Origin: Amyloporia xantha
Lineage: Eukaryota; Basidiomycota; Agaricomycetes; Polyporales; Adustoporiaceae
Length of the DNA stretch: 64,000 bases
Assembly: GCA_036971615.1 (NCBI GenBank)
Contig: JAYKKR010000010.1
Span: forward strand, 930,001-994,000
Reading direction: 5' to 3'
A model generated the notes under the pieces. That model saw only the letters and a list, made by a program, of their open reading frames with translations. It was not told where the DNA came from and did not search any database. Both the position numbers and the translations under genes were made by a program. Of the stretch, positions 44,147 through 56,330 are shown piece after piece. Positions within the stretch are counted from its first letter, which is position 1. Each line of letters starts with the position of its first letter.

Positions 44147-47100
44147 ATGGCTGGCGACCAGCTCGCCGTTGGTATGTGGGCTGGTAAAGATGGCCACTGT
44201 GCCATGCGCGACTCTTGTGGGCCAAAAGGTTGGTTTGGGAAGCCATTGCCATGTCCTTACGATGGCCCTGCATCCCAGGTGCGCAGACGAATGATGTGTT
44301 ATTCAACTGCGATACATGACAACTGAAACTTTGTGCTCTTCAAAGGAGGATGTTGACCGTGACCTTCTCGTTTCGCTTTGCGGCGCCGAATATGCGGAAG
44401 GTCCTACGTGCTGCACCACTGCACAGCTGGAAACCATGCGCGACAACCTCGGTCTGGCGGAGAATATAATCTCATCTTGTCCTGCATGTCGGAACAATTT
44501 CCGTCAGTTCTGGTGCTCTTTCACATGTTCTCCCGATCAGGCTACATTCTTGAACGTAACATCTACTCAGGAGTCGAGCACAGGTCAAGAAGCCGTGAAG
44601 TCGGTCGATTTCTACGTCTCTGAACAGTTTGGAAAAGGCTTTTTTGACAGTTGCAGCGGTATAAAGATGGGGAGTACCAATGGTTATGCCATGGACCTTA
44701 TTGGGGGAGGTGCCAAGAACTCCTCCGCGTTTTTCTGAAGTTTATGGGCGACGAGAAGGACATGGGTAGTCCGTTCCAGATTAACTACCCATCCACTGTC
44801 CCAGAGGATATATTTCCTTTCAACGCTACTCCGCGAAACTGCGCCGACAACGATTTGGCGAGTAGATGCTCATGCATCGACTGCCCTGATGTCTGTCACG
44901 CCCTACCAGAAGTACTTCCACCCAACTCCCAACCGACGTGTCACGTAGGCTTGATATCCTGCCTGACATTCGTTCTCGTGCTGGCTTATTCGCTCGCAGT
45001 GGCCTCATTCCTCTCTGGATACGCCCTGCAAACGACAATTCGCAAACGGAAATCATATGAACGTGTTCAATTGTCTGCCGATGCAGCGTCAGAACATTTG
45101 GTTTCGCCTCATGCACACTTCCGTGGCCTCATCGGTGCATCCTCGCTCTCACAGCATGCTGACGGCGAAGAGTCTACAGGCACGCAGTCCGAGTCGCGTA
45201 ATCTCGGCCGCGGCGCATCCCTTTTGGACCCTATCGACACAGTCCAACCTCGCCAGTATCGACTCAATAACGTGCTCCGTCGTGCCTTCTATCGGCTTGG
45301 CCTTGTGACTGCTTCCTATCCGTTGCTGACATTTGCGGTCATTTTCACCGTCATTGGGTTGCTGAATTTGGGGTGGCAGAAGTTCGAGATCGAGACAGAC
45401 CCTGTCCGATTGTGGGTTTCGCCAAACTCTGAAAGCAAGCTGCAGAAGGAGTATTTCGATGAACACTTTGGTCCGTTTTATCGACCACAGCAAATCTTCG
45501 TTACGTCGTCTCCGGTTTCCACAGCTGATGTCGCGACGAACCCGTCTTCTGTTGCATACGAGAAGCCTCCGGTTCTATCATGGGAGCATCTCAAGTATTG
45601 GTTCAACGTCGAAGCTGAGATCCGCGCGTTGCAGTCGTCCCCTCACGGCTACACACTGGACGATGTGTGTTTCAAGCCTGCGGGGCGGGATGGGTTCTGT
45701 GTCGTACAGTCCGTCGCGGCGTGGTTTGGCAACGATCTTGATACGTACGACCACGATACGTGGGCTTCACATCTTCTCGACTGTGCAAACTCCCCTGTTC
45801 AATGTTTGCCTGACTTCCAGCAACCCCTGTCACCCAAGTATGTCCTTGGTGGGGTTCCAGAAGAGGACGGCACCAAGAAATACCTGGATGCCGAGGCCCT
45901 TGTCGTCAATTATGTTGTATCAGATTCGCTGGACCCACAGGAGCAGGAGCGTGCTATGGAATGGGAACGCACTTTACGAGGTTATTTGCAGCGTCTCAGT
46001 GAACGTGCGCCGATCGAAGCAGGCCTTCAGATTGCATGGACCACAGGTGTATCTCTGCAGGAAGAGATAAACAAGAGCACCAACACGGATGTCAAAATTG
46101 TCGTCCTTTCGTATTTGGCCATGTTCTTCTATGTATCTCTGACTCTTGGTAGTGGCTCCTCCATGGGCCGGGAAGACGGCATTCTGGCATCTCTGACGCA
46201 ATGGGCAGTGAACCTTCCGAAGCTGTTTAAACGACAAGCTATCACATCTTCTTCCCTGTCCATCGACTCCCGTAATGCCCCCAGCTTGCTCCCCAGACTC
46301 CCACGCAAATTGTTTGTGGGATCCAAGTTCACGCTAGGGTTGTTCGGAATCTTCCTTGTCATCCTTTCCGTATCCTCTTCCGTTGGATTTTTCTCCTGGG
46401 CAGGGGTGAAAGTCACGCTTATTATTGCAGAAGTTATCCCCTTCCTGGTGCTTGCAGTCGGTGTCGACAACGTCTTCATCCTTGTACACGAGCTTGATCG
46501 TCAGAACCTTCTTCACGGACCTAACGCTGCCTCAGCAACGCAAGGCTCTAGGTATGGTCTCACAACACCGGTGTCGCCTACGCAGTCACGTACTCGTGAA
46601 CAATTTGACTCGCTGCAGTCAAACGATGATTCAGTAGATGCAGTATCAACGCCGCTTTACTTGTCACCGGAGGAGCGGGTAGCGAGGACACTCGCGAAGA
46701 TGGGGCCGTCTATTCTGTTAAGCTCCATCACAGAGATTCTAGCATTTGCGCTGGGTGCCATGGTTCCTATGCCTGCCGTTCGTAACTTTGCACTCTATGC
46801 AGCGGGAAGCGTGTTGTTGAACGCAATCCTTCAAGTGACGGTCTTCGTAAGTGCGCTTGTACTCGATCTAAAGCGTCTCGAGGTATGTAGTGAAAAAGTT
46901 TCGGTCAAGATACCCATCTCACGAGATTTCGACAGGCAAGTCGTGTAGACTGTTTCCCGTGTGTGCAACTGCAATCTCGCATCGCTTTAATGGATGAACC
47001 TCCATCCGGAAGTGGTCTTGGATCGATTGCGCGGTTCATACGCCGCCATTATGCGCCCTTCTTACTACGTCCTGTAGTAAAGGGTGTGGTATTGCTGACT

Positions 47101-48696
47101 TTTGTTGGAATGCTATTCGCCTCAATCATCTCTATGCAACACCTTCAGCTCGGCTTCGGTGAGTTAACAATAAATGAATGCAGGGTTGAGCTTACGTAGC
47201 TTCCGCTGCAGATCAGAGACTGGCGTTGCCATCAGAGTCTTACCTCATATCATATTTCGACCATCTCGATGCATACCTAGACATCGGACCCCCCGTATAC
47301 TTCGTGGTGCATGATGTTAATGTGACCGAACGATCTGGTCAACAGAGTCTTTGCGGTCGCTTCACAACCTGCAGTGACTACTCCGTGGCCAACATCCTCG
47401 AAGGTGAACGTGGCCGCCCCGAGTCGTCCTTCATAGCCGAACCAGCTGCCCTGTGGATAGATGACTTCTTTAACTGGCTCGATCCTGGCCATGAAAAGTG
47501 CTGCCGTGTACGGAAGAGGGACCCTAGCGTATTCTGCAGAGACACGGATTCGCCAAGATTATGTCAGATGTGTTACGAAGATCACGACCCTGCATGGAAC
47601 ATCACGATGACGGGGTTGCCTGAAGGTGAAGAATTCATGGGATACTTGCGGCAGTGGCTTGTCCAACCCACAACGGAAGACTGCTCCCTTGCTGGAAATG
47701 CGTCGTTCGGAGCGGCACTCTCATTGTCTATAGACCGTGAAAAAGTGGTAGCATCACACTTCCGCACATTCCACACGCCTCTCAAATCACAAGCAGACTT
47801 CATCAACTCCCTCTCCGCAGCGCGTCGCATCGCCGACGATATATCACGGCAGACAGGGATGTCTGTGTTCCCTTACTCATTGCACTATGTCTTCTTCGAC
47901 CAATACGCCCACATCATCGCCATAACCGAACAGATCCTCGGCTTAGGCCTTGCTGCCGTCTTACTTGTTACCGCGCTAATGCTGGGCTCGTGGCGGACTG
48001 GCACGATAGTAACCGGGGTCGTCGCACTTACAGTGGTCAGCGTGATGGGAGTCATGGCAGTATGGGGTATCATGCTAAACGCAATCAGTCTGGTCAATTT
48101 GGTGATCTCGCTCGGAATCGCAGTGGAGTTCTGCGCACATGTTGCCCGTGCTTTCATGAGTGCTGGCTCTGGACTACCGGTTGACCATCCCGCGGGTCAA
48201 AAGGAGCGCGATGAGCGTATGTGGACGGCTCTGGTTGATGTTGGCCCCTCGGTGAGCTCTATTTTCGTGATTGTATGGTTTGTGGAATTGTCTGACACTG
48301 TCCATAGGTCTTGTCAGGAATTACCTTCACTAAACTTATTGGTATGTGCGTGCTTGCTCTTACTCGTTCAAGATTCCTGGAGGTCGGTCCTATTCGTATT
48401 ATTTCAGGTCCTTCACCGAGCTTATCTGGTGTCGTCCTAGATCTATTACTTCCGCATGTGGATGTCTCTCATTATTTCTGGCGCTTTGCATGGCCTCGTA
48501 CTGCTTCCAGTTGTTCTCAGTCTAGCTGGAGGACCTGGATTCCCTCTGCAAGAAGCTGACGAGGAGTGGATGTCGCATGCAATTCGGAATGATTACGAAT
48601 ACACGTCAGTGGGTTGATACCCCTAGAGCTTGCTAGCTGGCTGACGACTTCACAAGGCCATTCCTTGCCGACGATGACTCTGGTATGAGCGACTAA
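44147..48696 (+). CDS. NCR1: Niemann-Pick C1-type sterol transporter; one-base frame break
   Basis: Multi-pass vacuolar sterol transporter of the NPC1 family. Exons are 44147-44278, 44346-46882, 46936-47158, 47212-48251, 48308-48382, 48441-48604 and 48657-48696, about 1403 residues from ATG 44147. The lumenal cysteine-rich domain is clear (CAMRDSCGPKGWFGKPLPCP, ACRNNFRQFWCSFTCSPDQA). The membrane parts include the sterol-sensing domain (ITSAIIAEV-type helices around VIPFLVLAVGVDNVFILVHE) and the second permease half (ISLVNLVISLGIAVEFCAHV). It ends GGPGFPLQEADEEWMSHAIR plus a short tail. Exon 2 is 2537 nt with phase 0 at both ends, one base short of 3n, located at the T5 run 44730-44734 (SAFFLKFMGDEKD expected). 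No classic signal peptide follows the ATG, so a short 5' exon may be missing. Confidence 0.92.
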
Positions 48697-48700
48697 AACT

Positions 48701-48955
48701 AGTCAACCCCCCCCCCTCGATGAGACAACACCCCTCGATGAGACACCTGCCTATTTTGGTTACCACCTTCCTGATTTGGCCAACTTGTGGTGCTCTTACC
48801 TTGCCATCGTTTCCGTCTGCCATTTCACCGAGCACTACAGAGGAGCATTATCTGGAGCCACAGCTCCATTTGGTACTAAATACGGAAAATACACGATTAA
48901 ATTAGGAAAGTCTCTCATTGAGGGGGGTTGTCTCATCGAAGGGGGGGGGTTGACT
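48701..48955. mobile_element. MITE-like element with long terminal inverted repeats
   Basis: A 255-bp element bounded by imperfect inverted repeats of about 45 bp. The left end starts agtcaaccccccccc, and the right end (48911-48955) is its near reverse complement, ending gggggggggttgact. Each arm holds two tandem copies of a CCCCTCGATGAGACA-like unit (left copies at 48713-48727 and 48731-48745, exact). The core is AT-rich with no coding capacity. It begins 4 bp after the NPC1 stop codon, so it lies in the NPC1 3' UTR. I could not identify a clean target-site duplication. Confidence 0.6.
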
Positions 48956-49114
48956 GTATCGATACCCGATTTCTTGGACAGTGAATAGATAATATGTATA
49001 CTAAGCACATGCTGGACGTTGTGGTTGGACAACTGAACAACTTACACACTACTTTTTGCAATATATAGCAGGTTAGTAAACCGGAGACACGAAAACACAA
49101 GCACAAGAAAGCAT

Positions 49115-50021
49115 CTAGTCCCTGGGTGATCTCGATCTGCTGTCCCTGATATCATCCCGACTGTAACTCCTCCTTCCACGACTGACCGACCGCGTGCGAC
49201 TGCGACTACGAGTGTATCGCGAATACGATGAATATGACAGTGAGCGTGAACGGGACCGAGGTGACAGAGAACGTGTCCGCGAGCGGCTTGAGCGCACAGA
49301 GTAGCTCCTCGAGCGTGATCGCCTTCGGTATCCTGTGCCGCCGCGCTCGTAGCTAGGCGACTTCCTTCGAGGAGGCAAGCGGTCGCCCCTGCGTATGGGG
49401 GAGCGTGAACGGGTGCGTGAGCGGGGTCGGTAGACGTCCCTGTCCCTATCTCTAGGAGGGGGACCTCTGCGGCCATAAGGTCTGCCACGGAAACTGTCGA
49501 TGTAACGCCCTCCTCCGCGACCATATCGTCGTGGCGGCGACCGAGAGCGCGTTGGGGAGCGTGTGAGCGACCGGGGCTTGTCGCGACCATAACGTGGACG
49601 TGGCGGAGGTCGCGGTGAACGCGAACGCGAACGTACTGGAAGATCGGATAGTTCGACTTTCAAAATGGCGCCGTCAAGCTGGCCGCCATCCATATGGGAC
49701 GCGGCCTTGTGTGCGGACGCTGCGTCGGTGTATTCGAGGGCGGCTTTCCCTCTGTTCTGACCAGCTGATAAAACAGTCAGGATCAAGAAGACAACATAAA
49801 GATTTTGCAACCATACATTTACCAAAGATTGGAAGGTCGATTTTGGTGATTTCTCCATAGAAGCCAAATATTGTTCGAAGATGTGCTTCAACTACATTCC
49901 GGGTCAGATTGGTTATAATAACCACTTTTGCGTCTGCCTTTTCAGCACCGGTGCCATTGTCCATGTCGACGTCGCCATCATGAAGGGGGTGGGGTGAAGT
50001 TGAGCGGCCTCTGGTAGACAT
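49115..50021 (-). CDS. RRM plus RS-domain splicing protein, RNPS1-like
   Basis: SR-related RNA-binding protein like RNPS1, an auxiliary factor of splicing and the exon junction complex. Two exons, 50021-49823 and 49764-49115, give 282 residues. One RRM near the N terminus shows RNP2-like VVIITNLTRNV, then IFGFYGEITKIDLPI and RNP1-like GQNRGKAALEY. The rest is an Arg/Ser and Arg/Pro-rich domain (VRSRSRSPRPPPRPRYGRDK, SYSVRSSRSRTRSLSPRSRS). The start MSTRGRSTSPHPLHD was chosen over an upstream in-frame codon because the short form matches the family. It is divergent from DPH1 with only 159 bp between starts. Confidence 0.85.
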
Positions 50022-50180
50022 CTTGAACGTAGTCGCAGTCAGAGTGCGACTGTCACGCGTGACACTCTGCTTGTCACCTTTGTTCGAGATCGAGATCATA
50101 ACGTAGATTAGATTAGATTGCTCTTCAGCAAAATCTCAGTCAGATTCTGCGGCAGCAGTGCTCCTTTCCTCTGCACCGCG
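50022..50180. promoter_or_regulatory. shared divergent promoter, RNPS1-like and DPH1
   Basis: 159 bp between the two start codons must contain both promoters and leaders. A gattagattagattgc repeat lies in the DPH1 leader near 50107. Confidence 0.45.
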
Positions 50181-52002
50181 ATGGGCGAAGAGACAAGATC
50201 GAGTAAGCCGTCGAGTTCATCTAATGCTACCAAACCGCGCAAGCGATTTGTTGGTAGCAAGTCTGCAACCCCTTCGAGGCCAGGCGCATCATCTACGGTT
50301 GCCAATCAGATCCCTCAGGATATTCTGAACGACCCGCAGTTGAACGCAGCCATCAAACAACTCCCTTCGAATTATTCGTTCGAGATCCACAAGACCATCC
50401 ATCATGTCCGAAAGAATCAAGCCAACATGGTGGCGTTGCAGATGCCGGAAGGCCTGCAGATGTTTGCGTGCACCATAGCAGACATCATTGAACGGTGCGC
50501 AGGTGCTGACTCCCATTTCTCTAGAGCATTGCAACTGAACTGACTATGTTGTTTCATTAGTTTTACAAATGCGCTAACCGTAATCATGGGGGACGTAACA
50601 TACGGTGCATGTTGCATCGATGATTACACAGCAGTCGCTCTAGGCTGCGATATGTTGGTCCATTACGGGCATAGTTGTCTGGGTCAGTAGAGCTTCCCTC
50701 TGAAAATTAATATGCATTTACCTGGACAATTTAGTACCGATTGACCAAACCACCATCAAGACGCTCTATGTATTTGTCGAGATCGCCATCGATTCCTCTC
50801 ACCTGGTGCAGACCGTCCGCCTCAACTTTCCAGATGATCGTAGAAAGTTTCATGAAGCACTCCTCGACTCAGAGGAGTCGGACAGCCAGATCCCTGCCGG
50901 CAGTCTACTTTCACAGAGCCACCACCTTCGCATAGAGGGACCATCCCCAGCAGACTTAGCTGATGAAAAGTCTGCTGATTCAGTTGCACCATCACATACG
51001 ATTCCGCCTGATCCGACTCGCCTCGCCCTTGTCTCGACGATTCAATTTGTAGCGGCTCTTTCCCGACTCAAAGATGATTTGACGGCGGAGTATATTGACT
51101 CACAAATCACTCATGCGCCCGCGAGGATGATCGAAGGCCCATCTCACGACTCACAGGCAAATGATAGTGCATTGGGACAACCCAAGCTATGGACGGGAAA
51201 ATATGAAGCGACGATACCACGTTCGAAGCCGCTATCGCCAGGCGAAATTCTGGGATGCACAGCGCCAACGCTAGGAGATGTTGATGCCCTCATGTGCGCT
51301 GTCACCTACTGTATCTTACGTGCATAGATATTGATGACTCTTCCGATATCTTGCAGCTATCTGGGCGATGGACGATTCCACCTTGAGTCCATCATGATCG
51401 CCAACCCCACTGTCCCTGCTTTTAGATACGACCCATATTCCAAGAAGCTCACACGAGAGCGGTATGACCACGTTGAAATGCGGACCGTCCGTGACGAGGC
51501 CGTGCAAGCGGCAAGAAGGAGTATCAATGCGCTTGCTTCATCAGATGTTGCTAATGCCGAAACGAGCATCCAAATGTGTCGCCCGCAGAATGACACTGTC
51601 CCGCTCTGGGGAGTCGTCTTGGGCACCCTCGGTCGCCAAGGGAGCTTCAAACAGCTTCAAGCTATCACCAATCAGCTACACACATCACGCACACCCATTC
51701 CCTACATGCCGATCCTGCTCTCCGAACTTTCGCCCGCTAAACTGGAGCTCTTCAATCCACATATCTCGACCTTTGTTCAGACATCATGCCCACGTCTGTC
51801 CATCGACTGGGGTTACGCATTTGATCGGCCATTGCTGACCCCATATGAGACAGCCGTGGCGGTCGGCAAGACGGTAGGATGGATGGAGGAAGTAAAAGGA
51901 AATGAAGTGGTGAGGAGGGAAGGAAAAGGGGGCGTGTATCCGATGGACTTCTACGCTGCAGGTAGTCCATGGGCAGTTGCGAGAACGAAGGCGGCATATT
52001 AA
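50181..52002 (+). CDS. DPH1: diphthamide synthase subunit DPH1
   Basis: One of the two Fe-S subunits (with DPH2) of the unusual radical-SAM enzyme that moves a 3-amino-3-carboxypropyl group from SAM to a histidine of elongation factor 2. Exons are 50181-50494, 50561-50682, 50735-51293 and 51357-52002, giving 546 residues. Family blocks: [48 protein letters not shown] (cluster Cys near 122), [16 protein letters not shown] and the late [13 protein letters not shown] with the third cluster Cys. It is longer than most DPH1 proteins (about 430), mainly through a low-complexity insert ([17 protein letters not shown] to [14 protein letters not shown]). All frames are intact. Confidence 0.9.
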
Positions 52003-52193
52003 CATGTACATAAGTTATCCCTTGTACTCCTACATATTCGCCAGATATCGAATGTATTCAAAACTGTAGTCGTACATGCACAACAGGAAACCATTTTGAT
52101 ACATCTCCAATCCCTCTGAAATTAGAGAAACTGAACAGCTATACACTGTAGTTGCATCTGTCAGCGGTTGTTCGCATGGGAAGACGATACGGC

Positions 52194-55100
52194 TCACCCA
52201 TAGGCGTATTCCACTTCGTCCACACCAGCACCGGCGTGGAAGGGGCCAGACGGCTCACGCGGTATGGGACCTAATTCTGGCTCCTCATCTTCGTTCTCAT
52301 CGTCAATCGCACTATTACTATTGAGATCAAATGGTAACACAGGTCGAAGGCCATTTCCGGAACTAGATCGGCGCCCATGTGCGGGAGATTTGGTCAGCGC
52401 TGCCATCGTCTTCGGGCTCATGTGCTGAGTAAAGCCCGTCAGTATTCGTAATTCCTGAAGAGCCTCTGCATTTGGACTTACCTCCCAATTGTTCATGTTC
52501 TCGTCGGGGACATCTCGGTCTTCTTTGGCTACATCCAGACGGGCCTCATCACCCAACTCACCGATAGATACAATACTCTCGCTGTCACTGATACCATCTG
52601 CGATATCTGTAGCGTATTCGGGAAGTCTGTGCCAAGCAGAGGTACCACCAAAGAGCGGCCCCTGAGAGGATGTCGGGTGATCTGACCATCCGAGATCAGA
52701 AAGGTATTCCTCGTATTCTTCCTCGAAAGCGATGTCCTCTGTGATGTAAGGCAGGAATATCGACGGATCAGGCACCTGCGCACGGAGTGGCGGGAACACA
52801 TCGGCATCCGTGGTGCTAGGTGTTCCAGTAGGCCGGATGAGACCCGACAACTCCGGGCCAGGATGTAATCCCTCCAGATGGTGAGATATACTGGCTGCGC
52901 GTCTGTGTGCGCCGGATTGATGCGTTGCTGCTGCGCCGTACCTCTTGGTGTTGTCTAGGAGTAAAGAGTACTGCCTTAGTACCTATCGTCATATCGATAG
53001 AACGTATGACTCACAAAATTTAACTAGATGCCGCAGTGCTTGCTCTTGTGACTGTAAATTAAGCTAGTCGGCTACTGGATGCCCACGATCCCTAAAATGT
53101 GCATACCTGCGCATCCATAGCGTCGTCGACTTCCATGCCAGTGAGCCATTCGTCCCTGAGATCTGGCCTGCAGTTTAGATAGATCGCCGTAATCACTTGC
53201 ATATTCGCTAGTAGCTAGATAATCAGCCATAATCTCTCTGCGGACAGCACATTGCTCTCACACTGTCGCCACTTCCTCCCACAGAAAGGTACTTGACTCT
53301 TGATCAGTTTCAAGACATGCAATTGCAACATGGGATGTTGTACTTTGAGAATTCGTTTTAGCACAGCCTGATGGCCACTTCAGCTCATAATCGATGTGCA
53401 AAACTGAACGATGGCCTACCGAGCTCTTGTACTGCACAAGCATCCTAATACGATGTGATCGATGTTTAGACAACTTCTGCATAATCTTTGCGAAGTTGAT
53501 GGTGGAAAAGAAGTTCCGCCATGAGAAATCGGTCAGGAGGTCAACCTCCTCTTCATGCTTCAAGCCATTCGGAAGGATGGTAACTCTTGTTACTGTTTGT
53601 CTAGGAGCTTTCAACATATCATCCTCTGGTCTGCTGGTCTGCCGGTTTCTGGAGAAATTTGCCTGACAATATCGGAAAAAACTGGGCGAATGAGTAAATC
53701 GCGGGTATCTAGTGAGATATAATCTCACTTGTTCTCGGGCGAGTCAGCCTTGGAGACAACCGTAACTGAGACTTCTTGGAGACCAAACATCTTCAGGATC
53801 AAGAGCAGGCAGTTTGTATCAAGTAATTGCTGGCCGAGATGGTGGAACTTCATAACATCTGCACGTCAGGAAGCTCAGCGGCAAATGATTGATATCGTAG
53901 CATGTTGAACTGACGTGAGACCTTAAACCATTTCAACGTCAAAAGCAATATCGCAGAGACAGCTTTAGAAGTAATCTCTCGATGACGTGTGACATCAGTC
54001 TCGTCCAACGTTGGTGGCGGAGCCGGAGGCTGATCAAGAGCTGACTCCAAATGTCAGCTTGGTGGGTGAAATCGAATGAGAGACATACTCACGTGTTGTC
54101 ATTCCTGGTGGAAACCCAACAGAGGAAGCAGATGGAGGAGGCCCACCAGTAGAAGCTGAGACCGTGGCAAGCAAAAGCTTTAGCAAGACAAGCACCCAGC
54201 CTTGAAGGACCGGTAATACGGCGCTCTGCAAGTTGATTCAGTACAGGCACCTCTAGCAAAGTGCTATGTGGACCTACGTAGATCTGCTCCACTCTCTTCA
54301 GCCTCATGAGATCTTCTTTCCGTTCTTTCGCTCGCTTCTTGTCACCATTTGACTCGGCTGCGGCCATGGCGGCTTCCGCTTCCGCAATTTTTGCGTCAAG
54401 CAGTGCGACATCAGGTAATATTTCAGATGTCTCATCCTCCGGCGACTCCTAGGAATAGAATAGATGAACATTCGTACTTCATGTTTGATTGCACACGCAC
54501 TCACTGTCGGGGCAAGCTTCGGCTCTAATATCGGGTCCGAGCCCGGCATGCGCTCCAGTCCGCTTTCGGCAGTCATGCATTCCTCTCTTGTCTTCCACAT
54601 CTGCCAGAGAGACAGGCTAACATACATGTGTCTTGTATACAGCTTGTCCGCTTCGTCAATCGCGTACGGAACCAGACGCGAGCCATTGTAACCACCCTGG
54701 CTGCGCGAAAACGGGAACAGAAATGGTCTGCTTTGGTCTGTCTGGAACTGCTGCTTCTTCGGTTTCGGCGAGGGAGGTGGTGATGGAGCGGGAGTGGCAG
54801 GCTGTTGTATTGGGCGGAACGAACCAGATTGCTGAATTTGATGGAAGGGATGTCCGTGAGAGCTGGCTGCCATGCCTGACTGCTGGGACTCGCTATCATC
54901 GTGGTCGTAGTGGTGACGTACGGGAATAGGCGAATACGCATCCGCGAGTTTGGAAGTGGCGATCGGTGCGGGAACTGGTGGGGCGATAGGGATCGGCGCT
55001 GGGGGAGGGGTGAATGTCGGGTATTTGACGGAGATCTCTTGCCGGAAAGGCCTCGATATCGAGGGGTGAAGCTTTGATCATTATGGCTAATACTGGGTGA

Positions 55101-56330
55101 GAGGCTAGATACTACAAAAATAATAGAGACCAACCTCCATCTGGAACGGACGGAAGTCCGGCGAGCTCCCGGGACAGTGTCTTTACACGTGCTAGCTCGC
55201 GGATTCCTCCACAGCATGTCAGGATCGTCTTCCAAAGGACTAGAAGGAGCTAATACAGAAGAATGAGTGGACGTTCTTACAGGCGCCGCCGGCTCACCTT
55301 CTTGACCGGATAGCCCTTGGCGCTCTTGTCGCGCAGCCCGGCCACCACATTGAATAGATACACAGGAAGGGGGGGATCCAGACTCACTGTGCAAAGCGCA
55401 GTCAGCATGTGTGATATGCCCTGCCGAATCACCTACTCAGCTCATCGGCAAAATCATCGTGTCCCTTGAATACTTCCACCATGTGGTATAGCATTCCGAG
55501 GTAGACGGACAGTTCCGTAGTAACTTCCTCCATAAAGTCTGCCTTTTCCGTGGGCGAGATGCTAAAGCGTGCCGCTTCCGCATCGGACAGACTACTGCAG
55601 CACAGCGCACAAGTAATCAATAGACCGCACAAGGGTAGTGACGGAGATTAAAGTTACCATAACAGGTCGTGTTTCGAACTTGCTATCTTGATAGCTTCGA
55701 CGATATTGCTCAGACCGTTAACGGCTCGAACCACCTTACAGTTTTCAAAAATCCAGTGTAGTTGGTGTTCAGGTGATGACGTTTCAGCGAACGTGCCTGA
55801 TGCCTGGTGTCATGGGTCGTCTGACAGTACGCAATTGTTACGAACCTTGTAAAACGTAAAGCAGCCTCCGCGCGTTTGTGAATCGAATTTCAGCGTCACG
55901 ATGTTCCAGACTTTCGAGGAGTATCTCTACATGGGCTTTGCGCTGCGCCAATGAACTCTCGATCCATTCTATGTGGAGTCCTCAGGTAAAGTTTCATGCC
56001 ACAGTAGACCACACGCGCACCTCCCGGGAAGGAGCCTTCCCAAGCCTTCAGATTCTCCGCCACCTGAGGCATCTCCACATAGGAGTAGAATTCTTCAATC
56101 TCGTTGAGGACAGTGTCCTCGTCATCATACTTGAAGTCGTAATATGATTGCTACTTCCTCGCGCCTGTCAATATGAATTTCATTACAATGGAGTACGGCC
56201 ATGCCTTGGGTTTGGGAGCTGATCCGACCATAGCCTTCAGCTGGCCGAGGGTGATGGAATCAAGGCTCGTAGATGCATTATCCTGAGATGGCGATGACAT
56301 GTAGGACGGCAACTTGTTGAAGATCAACAT
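52194..56330 (-). CDS. FAR11: STRIPAK subunit FAR11/STRIP; one-base frame break
   Basis: Scaffold of the STRIPAK phosphatase-kinase complex (yeast Far11, human STRIP1), with the N1221 and DUF3402 regions. About a dozen exons run from ATG 56330 (MLIFNKLPSYM) to the stop at 52194. Diagnostic segments in order: DDEDTVLNEIEEFYSYVEMP, WIESSLAQRKAHVEILLESL, HWIFENCKVVRAVNGLSNIV, LSVYLGMLYHMVEVFKGHDD, SRPFLFPFSRS, RLVPYAIDEADKLYTRHMYV, LDETDVTRHREITSKAVSAI, WFKVSR, MLVQYKSS and PYITEDIAFEEEYEEYL. The first intron (56151-56204) is GC-AG. The exon 54505-55086 is one base too long, with an extra base at the AAA 55046-55048, within the segment LDIEAFRQEISVKYP. Confidence 0.9.
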
